This document shows, piece by piece, positions 50,429-60,243 of a stretch of DNA of 64,000 nt. The notes below the pieces were generated by a model. The model ran no database searches. It was not told the DNA's origin and saw nothing but the letters and a program-made list of their open reading frames with translations. Each line of letters begins with the position of its first letter. The first letter of the stretch is position 1. The translations under genes were made by a program, and so were the position numbers. Origin of the DNA: Flavobacterium psychrolimnae (GTDB taxonomy: Bacteria; Bacteroidota; Bacteroidia; Flavobacteriales; Flavobacteriaceae); assembly GCF_003312425.1 (NCBI RefSeq), contig NZ_QNUX01000002.1, forward strand, positions 62,001 to 126,000, written 5' to 3'.

Positions 50429-51157
50429 TTAAAAATTTGGTGATAAATCGTATTTCTTATAAAAGGCATTCAATACATCGACCACTTCATCTTCTGTATC
50501 TACAATTTTGAATAAGTTCAAATCGTCAGCACTAACCGTACGTTCTTTTTCAACTAAAACAGTTTTTACCCATTCAATCAATCCGGACCAAAAACTCGTA
50601 CCCACAAGGATAATAGGAAATCTGGCAATTTTTTTCGTCTGGATCAAAGTGATTGCTTCAAACAATTCATCCATCGTTCCAAAACCTCCCGGCATCACCA
50701 CAAAACCTTGTGAATATTTGACAAACATCACTTTTCGAACAAAGAAATAATCAAAGTTCAAATTTTTGTCGTTGTCGATATACGGATTAAAATGTTGTTC
50801 AAAAGGTAATTCAATATTCAATCCCACTGATGTTCCACCGCCAAGATGTGCACCTTTATTTCCGGCCTCCATAATTCCAGGACCGCCGCCAGTAATTACG
50901 CCATAACCGGCTTTACTGATTTTGTATGCAATTTTTTCTGCCAATAAATAATTAGGATCTTCAGGCTTCGTTCTTGCGGAACCAAAAATAGAAACGCAAG
51001 GACCAATGCGTCCCATACTTTCATAACCGTTAACAAATTCGGCCATAATTTTAAAAATTGCCCAACTGTCATTGGTTCTAATCTCATTCCACGTCTTTCT
51101 TTTCAATCGGTCTTGGATAACTTTATCCTCGTCATTATCAAAATCTTCTAATCTCAT
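50429..51157 (-). CDS. LOG-family (TIGR00730) nucleotide phosphoribohydrolase-like protein
   Basis: The 242-residue Rossmann-fold protein has the LOG signatures GGGPGIMEAGNKGA (about 92-105) and the PGGFGTMDELFE motif (about 155-166). LOG proteins cut the N-glycosidic bond of nucleotide monophosphates and release cytokinin-like bases in some organisms; bacterial homologues are often misnamed lysine decarboxylases. It lies after uvrA with a dispersed repeat in the 119-bp gap. Confidence 0.9.
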   Translation of the reverse strand: MRLEDFDNDEDKVIQDRLKRKTWNEIRTNDSWAIFKIMAEFVNGYESMGRIGPCVSIFGSARTKPEDPNYLLAEKIAYKISKAGYGVITGGGPGIMEAGNKGAHLGGGTSVGLNIELPFEQHFNPYIDNDKNLNFDYFFVRKVMFVKYSQGFVVMPGGFGTMDELFEAITLIQTKKIARFPIILVGTSFWSGLIEWVKTVLVEKERTVSADDLNLFKIVDTEDEVVDVLNAFYKKYDLSPNF

Positions 51158-51194
51158 ATTCTCTATTTTATAATCTTATTTTTTTGGAGCTACT

Positions 51195-51265
51195 TCCAGC
51201 TATTCGTTTCAATCTTAATCGCCGAACCCCGGCTCATAAGGATTTTTACTGCAATCTGGGCTAGG
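51195..51265 (+). repeat. 71-bp dispersed intergenic repeat, copy 2
   Basis: It is the same length as the copy at 2747-2817 and shares GCTATTCG, ATCTT, AAGGAT and GGGCTAGG at matching offsets. The centre is different: GCCG pairs with CGGC around a short loop. It lies between uvrA (ends at 51277) and the LOG-family gene start (51157), in the same orientation as copy 1 on the plus strand. Confidence 0.6.
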
Positions 51266-51276
51266 GCTTCTAAATA

Positions 51277-54108
51277 CTAAAGTAATTCTTTTTTTAAAAA
51301 CTGCGCCGTATAGCTTTTTTTATTTTTTATAATTTCTTCAGGCGTTCCTTTGGCAACAAGCTGTCCGCCACCTTTTCCTCCTTCAGGACCAATATCAATA
51401 ATATAATCTGACAGTTTGATAACATCCATATTATGCTCAATAATCAAAATCGTATTTCCTTTATCAACCAGTTTATTGATCACTTCCATCAAGACTCTAA
51501 TATCTTCAAAATGCAATCCTGTTGTAGGTTCGTCCAGAATATAAAACGTATTTCCGGTATCTTTTTTTGATAATTCACCCGCCAGTTTGATGCGTTGCGC
51601 TTCACCGCCGGAAAGTGTGGTGCTTTGTTGACCTAAGGTAATATAACCCAAACCAACATCCTGAATCGTTTTTACTTTTCTATAAATCTTCGGAATCATT
51701 TCAAAAAATGGAACCGCTTCATCTACAGTCATATTCAACACATCCGAAATGGATTTCCCTTTATATCGAATTTCTAATGTTTCTCTGTTAAAACGTTTCC
51801 CTTGACAGGTTTCACATTCCACATAAACGTCTGGCAGAAAGTTCATTTCAATCGTACGAACTCCTGACCCTTCGCAGGTTTCACAACGTCCGCCTTTTAC
51901 ATTAAAACTAAATCGTCCTGCTTTATATCCCCGAATCATACTTTCGGAAGTCATCGTAAACAGATTTCTGATTTCTGTAAAAACTTCGGTGTACGTTGCC
52001 GGATTGCTTCTAGGTGTTCTACCAATAGGGCTTTGGTCAATATCAATCACTTTGTCGATATGTTCCAATCCTTCAATTTTTTTATAGGGCTGCGGTTTTT
52101 TGACACCGTTGAAATAATACGCATTCAAAATAGGGTAGAGCGTCTCATTAATCAAAGTTGATTTTCCACTTCCCGAAACTCCAGTCACGCAAATCATTTT
52201 GCCCAAGGGCAATTCTATTGAAACATTTTTCAAGTTGTTTCCTGTAGCTCCAGTCAGTTTTAGGAATTTTCCATTTCCTTCCCTACGTTTTTTTGGAACT
52301 TCAATTTTCATTTCACCATTCATGTACATCGCTGTAATAGTATGATGTTTTAGAATTTCGGCAGGTGTTCCTTTGCTGATGATTTCACCGCCATATTTCC
52401 CGGCTTTTGGACCAATATCAATTACATAATCCGCACGTTCAATCATGTCTTTATCGTGTTCTACCACAATCACTGAGTTTCCAATATCACGTAATTGTTC
52501 GAGAGAATGAATTAATTTTTCATTGTCTCTTTGGTGTAAACCAATACTTGGCTCATCTAAAATATACAAAACTCCAACCAACTGCGAACCAATTTGAGTA
52601 GCCAAACGGATACGTTGTGCTTCACCACCTGAAAGGGATTTTGAACTTCGGCTTAAAGCCAAATAATCCAAACCTACATTCATCAAGAAATTCAATCTGT
52701 CCTTAATCTCCTTGATTACTTCAGTAGCGATGCGCTTTTGTTTATCAGATAAATGGATGTCTAAATCATTAAACCAAGCGGTCAAATCCGAAATGTCCAT
52801 ATCGCACAATTCGGCAATATTTTTTTCATTGATTTTAAAGAATAACGCTTCTTTTTTCAAACGGGAACCTTCACAAACCGGACACTTTATTTCGTCCATG
52901 AATTCCTTTGCCCAACGCTTTATACTTGTGGAACCGCTTTCGTCATGTTGATTTTTGATGAAATGTGAAATTCCTTCAAAATCAATTTTGTATTCTCTGG
53001 CAACGCCTAAATCTTTGGAGTTGATTGTGAATTTTTCTTTTCCGCCATTCAAAATCATTTCCATCGCCTCAGCAGGAATGGTGTTAACTGCATCTGTCAA
53101 TTTGAAGCCATATTTTTCACCAATTATTTCCAATTGCTTGAAAATCCAGGATGATTTATATTCTCCCAAAGGAGCAAAACCACCTGCTTTTATAGATAAT
53201 TTTGGGTTTGGGATAATCTTCTTCGGATTAATTTCATTTACCGTTCCTAATCCGTTGCAATGGTCGCAAGCACCTTTTGGTGAGTTGAAAGAGAATAAAT
53301 TCGGTTCTGGATTCTGATAGGAGATTCCAGTAGTTGGACACATCAAATTTCTGCTGAAAAACCGAACTTCATTAGAATCTTGATCTAAAACCATCAGCAC
53401 ATTCTCACCGTGATGCATGGCTGTATTAATACTTTCTGTCAAACGTTTTTCATTGTCAGCAGTATCTTCAATAACCATTCGGTCAACAACAATTTCGATG
53501 TCATGTGTTTTGTAACGGTCTAATTTCATTCCTAAAGTAATATCCAGCACATCTCCATTTACGCGAACTTTAAGGAAACCTTGCTTCGCAATTTGTTGAA
53601 AAAGCTCCGCATAATGACCTTTACGAGCACGAATAACTGGAGCCAAAATATTGATTCGTTTTCCTGAAAAATCCTGAATGATCAAATCCTTAATTTGCTC
53701 ATCAGAATAGGAAACCATTTTTTCGCCGGTATTGTAACTGTAGGCATCAGCGCCACGAGCGTACAATAATCGCAGGAAATCATAAATTTCAGTAATAGTT
53801 CCCACGGTGGAACGCGGACTTTTACTGGTTGTTTTTTGTTCGATGGCAATTACAGGAGAAAGCCCGTCGATTTTATCGACATCAGGACGTTCTAAGCCTC
53901 CCAAAAATTGACGTGCATAAGCAGAAAAAGTTTCTACATAACGACGTTGCCCTTCGGCATAAATGGTATCAAAAGCTAAGGAGGATTTTCCGGAACCTGA
54001 AAGGCCAGTAATAACGACCAGTTTTTCACGAGGAATAGAAACGTCTATATTTTTTAAGTTGTGAACGCGAGCGCCTTGAACTTCAATGGTATTGTCTTTG
54101 TCTAACAT
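51277..54108 (-). CDS. uvrA: UvrA, excinuclease ABC subunit A
   Basis: The 943-residue DNA-damage-recognition ATPase has two ABC modules: Walker [14 protein letters not shown] (about 35) and [13 protein letters not shown] (about 640), and two LSGGEAQRI signatures. The second zinc site is complete (CETCEGSG ... CETCQGKRF). In the first, CPTTG followed by CDHCNG holds only three Cys, as I recall for many Bacteroidota UvrA proteins. It acts with UvrB and UvrC in nucleotide-excision repair. It shares a divergent 144-bp intergenic region with panE. Confidence 0.97.
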   Translation of the reverse strand: MLDKDNTIEVQGARVHNLKNIDVSIPREKLVVITGLSGSGKSSLAFDTIYAEGQRRYVETFSAYARQFLGGLERPDVDKIDGLSPVIAIEQKTTSKSPRSTVGTITEIYDFLRLLYARGADAYSYNTGEKMVSYSDEQIKDLIIQDFSGKRINILAPVIRARKGHYAELFQQIAKQGFLKVRVNGDVLDITLGMKLDRYKTHDIEIVVDRMVIEDTADNEKRLTESINTAMHHGENVLMVLDQDSNEVRFFSRNLMCPTTGISYQNPEPNLFSFNSPKGACDHCNGLGTVNEINPKKIIPNPKLSIKAGGFAPLGEYKSSWIFKQLEIIGEKYGFKLTDAVNTIPAEAMEMILNGGKEKFTINSKDLGVAREYKIDFEGISHFIKNQHDESGSTSIKRWAKEFMDEIKCPVCEGSRLKKEALFFKINEKNIAELCDMDISDLTAWFNDLDIHLSDKQKRIATEVIKEIKDRLNFLMNVGLDYLALSRSSKSLSGGEAQRIRLATQIGSQLVGVLYILDEPSIGLHQRDNEKLIHSLEQLRDIGNSVIVVEHDKDMIERADYVIDIGPKAGKYGGEIISKGTPAEILKHHTITAMYMNGEMKIEVPKKRREGNGKFLKLTGATGNNLKNVSIELPLGKMICVTGVSGSGKSTLINETLYPILNAYYFNGVKKPQPYKKIEGLEHIDKVIDIDQSPIGRTPRSNPATYTEVFTEIRNLFTMTSESMIRGYKAGRFSFNVKGGRCETCEGSGVRTIEMNFLPDVYVECETCQGKRFNRETLEIRYKGKSISDVLNMTVDEAVPFFEMIPKIYRKVKTIQDVGLGYITLGQQSTTLSGGEAQRIKLAGELSKKDTGNTFYILDEPTTGLHFEDIRVLMEVINKLVDKGNTILIIEHNMDVIKLSDYIIDIGPEGGKGGGQLVAKGTPEEIIKNKKSYTAQFLKKELL

Positions 54109-54252
54109 AATTTTTGCAAAAAAGCAAAGTTACCATTTTGATTTATTCTTTCGATACAACAGTTTAGAAGTTTATGTTAAAGATTTTGGTACTTTTGAAG
54201 TAATTTGTATGAATATTAAAGACATTCATAACCAAGCATTACAGATATTTTT

Positions 54253-55170
54253 ATGAAAACAAGAATTGGAATTTTAGGATTAGGTGGAGTAGGCGGCTAT
54301 TTTGGTGGATTATTGGCCAAGGCTTATTTTGAATCAGATGTAATCGAAATCGTGTTTATTGCTCGTGGCGAAACCCAAAAAGCAATAGCCAAGAATGGAT
54401 TGAAAATAAAAACTGATACGGATGAAATGACCGTTTTTCCGAGCTTAGTTTCTGATAACCCAGATGAAATCGGGAATCTCGATTATCTTATTTGCGCCAC
54501 TAAAACCTATGATATTGAAACCAGTTTTGAATCCATAAAAGAATGTATTTCGGCAACGACCACAATCCTACCTTTATATAATGGAGTTGATGCTACAGAA
54601 CGCATTCAAGTAGTATTTCCTAAAAATACAGTATTGCAAGGTTGTGTTTATATTGTTTCAATGATTGAATCTCCCGGCATTATCAAGAAAGTTGGCTCTT
54701 ACGAAAAATTATTCTTTGGTTCGCAAACAGTATCAATTTCTAGATTGAACGAATTACAATCTATTTTCGAAAACGCCAATATAGAAAGTTATCTTGTCGA
54801 AAATATTGAAGAAACGGTTTGGGAAAAATTTATTTTTATTTCGGCATTGGCTTCAGCAACTTCGTATTTGAATGAGAATATAGGAGGTGTTTTAAACAAT
54901 CCTGAATATAAGGAATTTTATATTTCATTGTTGAATGAGATTACTGCTGTTGCTGTTGCAAAAGGGTTAAAGTTGCCCAATGATATTGTTGCCCAAACGA
55001 TAACGAAACTCGAAAAATCGCCAAAGGATAATACGTCATCCATGCACAGAGACTTATTGGCCGGGCATAAAACGGAAGCGAATTCCCTAACAAAATATGT
55101 GGTTAATGAAGGTGTAAAACATGGTATTGCAACTCCCGTTTATCAAAAAATACTAGAAAAATTATCGTAA
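54253..55170 (+). CDS. panE: 2-Dehydropantoate 2-reductase
   Basis: The 305-residue NADPH enzyme has the nucleotide motif GLGGVGGYFGGLLAKA at residues 8-23 and the C-terminal helical domain with NSLTKYVVNEGVKHGIATP. PanE reduces ketopantoate to pantoate in pantothenate synthesis. Catalytic Lys and Glu residues of the family are likely in ENIEETVWEKFIFI. Some members act on other 2-oxoacids, so ApbA/PanE is a family-level call. It is divergent from uvrA and convergent with rsmD (14-bp gap). Confidence 0.88.
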   Translation: MKTRIGILGLGGVGGYFGGLLAKAYFESDVIEIVFIARGETQKAIAKNGLKIKTDTDEMTVFPSLVSDNPDEIGNLDYLICATKTYDIETSFESIKECISATTTILPLYNGVDATERIQVVFPKNTVLQGCVYIVSMIESPGIIKKVGSYEKLFFGSQTVSISRLNELQSIFENANIESYLVENIEETVWEKFIFISALASATSYLNENIGGVLNNPEYKEFYISLLNEITAVAVAKGLKLPNDIVAQTITKLEKSPKDNTSSMHRDLLAGHKTEANSLTKYVVNEGVKHGIATPVYQKILEKLS

Positions 55171-55184
55171 TTCCTAAACCTAAA

Positions 55185-55781
55185 TTATTCTTCTTCACCA
55201 TCATTTTGGTCTGATTCGTTTTCAGAATCTTCTGAATCACCAGCGCCAATTTCGAAGAAACTAAAAATAGAACCTCCGTAACTTTTTTGGAACGAAAAGT
55301 GAATCATGTGATCCAGTTTGGTATATTTCGAATGTTCGATTACCATCATTCCATCTTCATTAAGCAATTCTTTTTCGAAAACTAATAAGATAATTTTTTC
55401 GAAAGTTTTTTGGTCCAAAGCATACGGTGGATCTGCAAAAATAATATCGTAGGACGTTTTACATTTTTCTAAATACGTGAAAACATCGCTTTTTGTGGCA
55501 GCAATATTAAAATCATATTCGGCAGCTACTTGCTTGATGAATTTTACACAACCAAAATCACCATCAACAGAAGTGATTGGTGTGCTTCCTCTTGAGGCAA
55601 ATTCGTAACTGATATTTCCTGTTCCTGCGAATAAATCTAATATTTTAAGTCCTTCAAAGCTGAAATGGTTGTTCAAAACATTGAATAACGCTTCTTTAGA
55701 CATGTCGGTTGTAGGGCGAACGGGTAATCCTTTTGGTGGAAAAATGCGTCTTCCTTTGTATTTTCCTGAAATGATTCTCAT
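55185..55781 (-). CDS. rsmD: 16S rRNA (guanine966-N2)-methyltransferase
   Basis: The 198-residue SAM-dependent methyltransferase starts MRIISGKYKGRRI, the family N-terminus, has the SAM loop ILDLFAGTGNISYEFA and the catalytic motif IIFADPPYAL. RsmD modifies G966 of 16S rRNA. An acidic tail rich in Glu and Asp (EDSENESDQNDGEEE) is an unusual extension. Its start overlaps the end of the DUF3822 gene by 4 bp, so the pair is coupled. Confidence 0.92.
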   Translation of the reverse strand: MRIISGKYKGRRIFPPKGLPVRPTTDMSKEALFNVLNNHFSFEGLKILDLFAGTGNISYEFASRGSTPITSVDGDFGCVKFIKQVAAEYDFNIAATKSDVFTYLEKCKTSYDIIFADPPYALDQKTFEKIILLVFEKELLNEDGMMVIEHSKYTKLDHMIHFSFQKSYGGSIFSFFEIGAGDSEDSENESDQNDGEEE

Positions 55782-56587
55782 GAGTTGAAAAGTATAAAAT
55801 GATTTCTGTTTTCGGCCTCAGAAAAATAATTGTTCCATCGCAAATCTTCCACATCTATGAGGGAAACGTTGCGAATGTATTTGTAAGCGATTTTGAAATA
55901 ATCACTTACGGTATCAATATTTCCGATTAGTTCCAATGGGAAGTTTTCGGGATTTAAGTTTAATTGTTCAGCGGTGAATAAAATGTAATACAAGAAATCT
56001 TCTGGTGTATTGTAATCGAAAGAATTGAAAAGTAATAATTTTTGGTTCTGAACCGCAATGATTTCAAAATGACCTGTATTAATATGTACAAACATTTTTT
56101 TCTCATCCTTATTTTTGGAGGCAACCAAAAGTTTTGAAACCAAAATACTATTTGCATGTTTGTAATCGAAAGCTCCAAATTGGTCAATGAAAAAATTATT
56201 AATATTCACATACGGAATATACACCGCATTCATTTGATAGTTTGGAATTTCATCAAAAGCGAAAAAATCAGTTTCAAAAACTTTTGTGTTGTATTGCAAA
56301 TAACTGCCTAAAAAGTTCTCGTCAAATAACGGTTCCGGAACAAACGTTGAAAGATTATTATTGTGAATTACAAGAATTTCATCATAGGAATCCTTTAATT
56401 CTGGATGATTGTTGAAAGCATCGGCAAACAAATCTTCAATTTTTGTAGCTTTATGGAACGTATCAAAATGAACTTCGTTGAATGAAATTACGGTATTATT
56501 TAGCGTGTCAAAACAACAAAAAGAAAGTCCTGTCAAGGAAACTTGAATGGAAAGTTTTTTATATTTTTTTTCGGCTATGTTTATCAT
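55778..56587 (-). CDS. DUF3822-family protein
   Basis: The 269-residue protein has the DUF3822 pattern: N-terminal KKLSIQVSLTGLSFCC, then the mid part DEIPNYQMNAVYIPYVNIN, and HINTGHFEIIAVQNQKLLLFNSFDY in the second half. The fold resembles an actin-like ATPase (PilM-like) half, but no ATP motif is clear to me. The family almost always lies upstream of rsmD in Bacteroidota; its function is not known. Confidence 0.85.
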   Translation of the reverse strand: MINIAEKKYKKLSIQVSLTGLSFCCFDTLNNTVISFNEVHFDTFHKATKIEDLFADAFNNHPELKDSYDEILVIHNNNLSTFVPEPLFDENFLGSYLQYNTKVFETDFFAFDEIPNYQMNAVYIPYVNINNFFIDQFGAFDYKHANSILVSKLLVASKNKDEKKMFVHINTGHFEIIAVQNQKLLLFNSFDYNTPEDFLYYILFTAEQLNLNPENFPLELIGNIDTVSDYFKIAYKYIRNVSLIDVEDLRWNNYFSEAENRNHFILFNS

Positions 56588-56751
56588 ACTATTGATTTTT
56601 TCAACAACGCAAACTTACAAATTTAAAAATCAATTTCATTATCAATATCAATCACAGTGGCAAAAAAACAATAACAGTATTTGAAAATTGAAATTGCTAT
56701 TGACCTTGAAATTGAAAAAACATTCTTTACTTTGCAGTCAAATAACACGAA

Positions 56752-58173
56752 ATGAATTCCTCCCTGTTTTATAGTCTTTTACAAAAAAAGTTCCCTTTTC
56801 AACCCACGTATAAACAGGATGTTTTTTTTCAAAAAATTGCTATTTTTTTGACTGAAATCGATAATAGAACCATTTTTGTTTTAAAAGGATATGCGGGAAC
56901 GGGAAAAACAACAGTGATTTCTACGATTGTAAATAGTTTATTGAACATCAATAAAAAATATGTCTTGTTGGCGCCAACAGGTCGTGCGGCAAAAGTGATT
57001 GCCAATTATTCAAATAAACCGGCTTTTACGATTCATAAAAAAATCTACTTTCCAAAGAAATCTTCCGGTGGCGGCGTTTCGTTTACGTTGCAACAAAATA
57101 AACACAAGAACACTATTTTCATCGTCGATGAAGCTTCTATGATTTCAGACACGAATTCCGATTCTAAGTTGTATGAAAACGGTTCCTTATTAGATGATTT
57201 GATTTCGTATGTATATTCGGGAACCAATTGCAAAATGATTTTATTGGGAGATACGGCTCAGTTGCCTCCGGTTAATTTAGATATCAGTCCCGCACTGGAC
57301 ATTCGCACTTTGGGAATGAATTATGATAAGGAAGTAGAGCATATCGAGTTAGACGAAGTCATGCGTCAGGAAGAAAATTCTGGGATTTTGCATAACGCAA
57401 CTGAACTTCGGGAATTATTGAAGGATTCCTTTATTGATGAATTCAAATTTGATGTCAAGAAATTCAAAGATATAGTTCGGTTGACAGATGGCTATGATAT
57501 TCAGGATGCCATCAATTCCGCCTACAGTAATTATAGTATAGAAGACACTGCTTTTATTGTTCGTTCGAATAAAAGAGCGAATCAATATAATGAGCAAATT
57601 AGAACCAAAATCCTCGATAAAGAAAGTGAACTTTCCACTGGCGATTTTCTGATGGTGGTGAAGAACAATTATTTTTGGTTGAAAGATTCGGATGAAGCGG
57701 GTTTTATTGCCAATGGTGATATTATCGAAATATTGGAAATTTTCAATATCAAAGAATTGTATGGTTTTAAGTTTGCCAAAGTAAAAATTCGAATGATTGA
57801 TTACCCCAATCAGATTCCATTTGAAACGGTATTATTAATGGACACCATAAAAAGTGAATCGCCATCGTTGACCTATGAAGAATCAAATAGATTGTATCAG
57901 GAAGTTTTGAAAGATTATGAAGGCGAAACCAAATTCAAGCAATTCCAAAAAGTGAAAGCCAACGAATATTTCAACGGACTTCAAGTTAAATTTTCGTATG
58001 CAATAACCTGTCATAAGTCACAAGGTGGTCAATGGAATACTGTTTTTATAGAACAACCGTATTTGCCGGATGGCATCAATAGAGATTACATTCGCTGGTT
58101 GTACACTGCTATGACCCGAGCAAAAAATAAATTATATTTGATAGGATTTAAAGATGAGAATTTTGTAGAGTAA
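56752..58173 (+). CDS. RecD-like ATP-dependent DNA helicase
   Basis: The 473-residue superfamily 1 helicase has Walker A LKGYAGTGKTTV (about residue 45), motif II IVDEASMIS, motif III LLGDTAQLPPV and the C-terminal UvrD_C_2 segment ITCHKSQGGQW, with WLYTAMTRAK. These are those of RecD/Pif1-type helicases. It is compact and lacks RecD2 N-terminal domains. A role in recombination or repair is likely. It starts 164 bp after the divergent DUF3822 gene. Confidence 0.9.
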   Translation: MNSSLFYSLLQKKFPFQPTYKQDVFFQKIAIFLTEIDNRTIFVLKGYAGTGKTTVISTIVNSLLNINKKYVLLAPTGRAAKVIANYSNKPAFTIHKKIYFPKKSSGGGVSFTLQQNKHKNTIFIVDEASMISDTNSDSKLYENGSLLDDLISYVYSGTNCKMILLGDTAQLPPVNLDISPALDIRTLGMNYDKEVEHIELDEVMRQEENSGILHNATELRELLKDSFIDEFKFDVKKFKDIVRLTDGYDIQDAINSAYSNYSIEDTAFIVRSNKRANQYNEQIRTKILDKESELSTGDFLMVVKNNYFWLKDSDEAGFIANGDIIEILEIFNIKELYGFKFAKVKIRMIDYPNQIPFETVLLMDTIKSESPSLTYEESNRLYQEVLKDYEGETKFKQFQKVKANEYFNGLQVKFSYAITCHKSQGGQWNTVFIEQPYLPDGINRDYIRWLYTAMTRAKNKLYLIGFKDENFVE

Positions 58174-58188
58174 ATTTGATAAACATAT

Positions 58189-58239
58189 AAGTCATATAAG
58201 CTAAAATCAAAGAAAAACTTAAATGACCTTATATGACTT
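58189..58239. repeat. Inverted repeat between the helicase and ygiD genes
   Basis: 12-bp perfect arms (AAGTCATATAAG at 58189-58200, CTTATATGACTT at 58228-58239) enclose a 27-nt loop. The loop contains another half of the same unit (AAATGACC), so the motif ATGACTTA is repeated. No T-run. It may be a dispersed palindrome or a weak terminator. Confidence 0.5.
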
Positions 58240-58271
58240 AAATGGTTCAATAATTTTAAAATAGTTTTGTA

Positions 58272-59102
58272 ATGAACACTTTAAACGATTTACATAAAAT
58301 TTCAGGCTCTTTTTCGAATACCGAAAAAATGCCGGTGCTGTTTTTAGGACACGGCAGCCCGATGAATGCCATTGAAGAAAATCAGTTTGTGACTGGTTTT
58401 CGAAATTTGGCTAAAACGTTGCCGCAACCCAATGCCATTTTGTGTATTTCAGCGCATTGGTTTACCAAAGGGACAAAGGTTACCGCAATGGAAATGCCAA
58501 GAACGATTCACGACTTCGGCGGTTTTCCACAAGCACTGTTCGATGTCCAATATCCAGCAAAAGGAAGTCCGGAATTAGCAGTAGATACCAAACATTTATT
58601 ATCGCCAGTAGAAGTAGAGCTGGATGAACATTGGGGTTTGGATCATGGTGCATGGAGTGTAATTAAGCATTTATATCCAGAAGCAAATGTTCCCGTGATT
58701 CAGTTGAGTATTGATTATACTAAATCCGGTCAATACCATTTTGACTTGGCTCAGAAATTAAGCGCCTTGCTTACCAAAGGAATCTTGATTGTAGGTAGCG
58801 GAAACATTGTTCATAATTTGGGATTGGTCGATTATCGCAATTTCAATAAAGATAATTACGGTTATGATTGGGCAATTGAAGCAAGGGAATCAGTAAATAA
58901 TTATTTACTGGATGGAAATTTTCAACCATTGATTGATTTTGAAAAGCAAAGCAAAGCGTTTCAATTAGCGATTCCTACGCCAGAACATTATTTACCTTTG
59001 ATTTATACTTTGGGATTAAAAGGGAAATCCGAAGAACTCAGTTTGTTTAATGATAAGTTATTGGCAGGTTCATTGAGTATGACTTCGGTGAAGATTATGT
59101 AG
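58272..59102 (+). CDS. ygiD: 4,5-DOPA dioxygenase extradiol-type protein
   Basis: The 276-residue protein of the LigB/extradiol dioxygenase family has metal ligands in LFLGHGSPMNAIE (His near 28), ISAHWFTKG (His near 64) and WGLDHGAWSV (His near 124), and the C-terminal TPEHYLPLIYTLG. Bacterial YgiD can open the ring of L-DOPA; the real substrate here is unknown. It lies 98 bp after the helicase gene. Confidence 0.88.
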   Translation: MNTLNDLHKISGSFSNTEKMPVLFLGHGSPMNAIEENQFVTGFRNLAKTLPQPNAILCISAHWFTKGTKVTAMEMPRTIHDFGGFPQALFDVQYPAKGSPELAVDTKHLLSPVEVELDEHWGLDHGAWSVIKHLYPEANVPVIQLSIDYTKSGQYHFDLAQKLSALLTKGILIVGSGNIVHNLGLVDYRNFNKDNYGYDWAIEARESVNNYLLDGNFQPLIDFEKQSKAFQLAIPTPEHYLPLIYTLGLKGKSEELSLFNDKLLAGSLSMTSVKIM

Positions 59103-59172
59103 GAGGCTTTTATAAAATAAATCTTATATTTGACATTCCTTGCACAAAATTTAAGAAAAAAATAAAAGATAA

Positions 59173-60048
59173 ATGAAATTTGGTAAAACAATAAAAATAT
59201 TTTTAATAGATGGAGAGCCAAACGGACGAATGAGTTGCGAACTTTCTAATTGGTCTGGAAAAGCATATAAAATCCCACGTATAAAAGTAAAAGATTGTAT
59301 TGATCGTAATGATTTAACAAGTACTGGAGTATATCTTTTATTCGGGAAAGATGAAGAGGGGAAAGACTTAGTTTATATTGGAGAAGCAGAATCAATATTA
59401 AAACGACTAAATCAACATTTAAACCAAAAGGACTTTTGGCATGAGACTATTGTTTTTATAAGTAAAGATGAAAATTTAAATAAAGCTCACGTAAAATATT
59501 TAGAAAATAGACTTCATAACATAGCACACTCAGCTAAACGCTATAAAGTTGAAAACTCAATTATTCCAACGCAATCATCGATTTCTGAATCTGACAGATC
59601 TGAAATGGAAGAATTTATAGAAAATATAAAAATGCTTGTTAATACTCTTGGTCATAAAGTGTTTGATGAAAAAAGAGAAATTAAACAAAAGCAGATTACA
59701 GATGTTTTTTATCTAAGAGGGGCTCGCGGTGCCGAAGCTACAGGTGAACCAACATCAGATGGTTTCGTAGTTTATAAAGGTTCAAAAGCAGCGAAAGACA
59801 CAACAAACTCAATGAATTTTAATCTTGTTAAATTAAGAGAAAAGCTAACTTATGACGCAATTTTTATTGATAAAGTTGAATTTCTTGAGTTTTCTGAAGA
59901 TTTTTTATTTAGTAGTCCTTCAGCTGCTGCTGCAATAGTAATGGGAAGAAGTGCAAATGGTCTTACCGAATGGAAGCTTAAATCTGGTAAGACATTAAAA
60001 GAGTTTGAGACTAATCAAAATTATAATACTGTTAGTAATTCTAAGTAA
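59173..60048 (+). CDS. GIY-YIG nuclease-domain protein with DUF4357
   Basis: The 291-residue protein has a GIY-YIG nuclease domain (about 55-130): TGVYLLFGKD, LVYIGEAESILKRL and the Glu in KYLENRLH, so the key Tyr, Arg and Glu residues are in place. The C-terminal 100 residues match DUF4357 (FEFSEDFLFSSPSAAAAIVMGRSANG). Such proteins occur in defence and mobile regions. The next gene is a KilA-N protein, and both interrupt ygiD and kdsB, suggesting an inserted pair. Confidence 0.85.
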   Translation: MKFGKTIKIFLIDGEPNGRMSCELSNWSGKAYKIPRIKVKDCIDRNDLTSTGVYLLFGKDEEGKDLVYIGEAESILKRLNQHLNQKDFWHETIVFISKDENLNKAHVKYLENRLHNIAHSAKRYKVENSIIPTQSSISESDRSEMEEFIENIKMLVNTLGHKVFDEKREIKQKQITDVFYLRGARGAEATGEPTSDGFVVYKGSKAAKDTTNSMNFNLVKLREKLTYDAIFIDKVEFLEFSEDFLFSSPSAAAAIVMGRSANGLTEWKLKSGKTLKEFETNQNYNTVSNSK

Positions 60049-60093
60049 TTACATTTCCCTGATAAACATTTATGAAACAATTGCCTTTCAATA

Positions 60094-60122
60094 ATTCAGT
60101 TAGTTCCGTTTTGGAACATACT
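60094..60122 (+). repeat. 29-bp hairpin repeat, copy 1, upstream of the KilA-N gene
   Basis: The sequence starts ATTCAGT and ends CATACT, with a 5-bp stem (GTTCC with GGAAC) around TTTT-rich loop bases. 23 of 29 positions match copy 2; four of the six differences are paired changes that keep the stem. Confidence 0.65.
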
Positions 60123-60183
60123 CATAAAAGATAAGAGTTTTAATCCAGAGGATTGCTTACAGCAGCTAAGGGAATTAAATAGA

Positions 60184-60212
60184 ATTCAGTAAGTGCAATT
60201 TTTGCACATACT
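60184..60212 (+). repeat. 29-bp hairpin repeat, copy 2, upstream of the KilA-N gene
   Basis: It has the same frame (ATTCAGT ... CATACT) but stem GTGCA with TGCAC. The T to G / A to C and C to A / G to T changes are compensatory. It lies 32 bp upstream of the KilA-N start codon and 90 bp from copy 1. Confidence 0.65.
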
Positions 60213-60243
60213 ACTGTTATTATAAGGATTACAAATAATTTAT

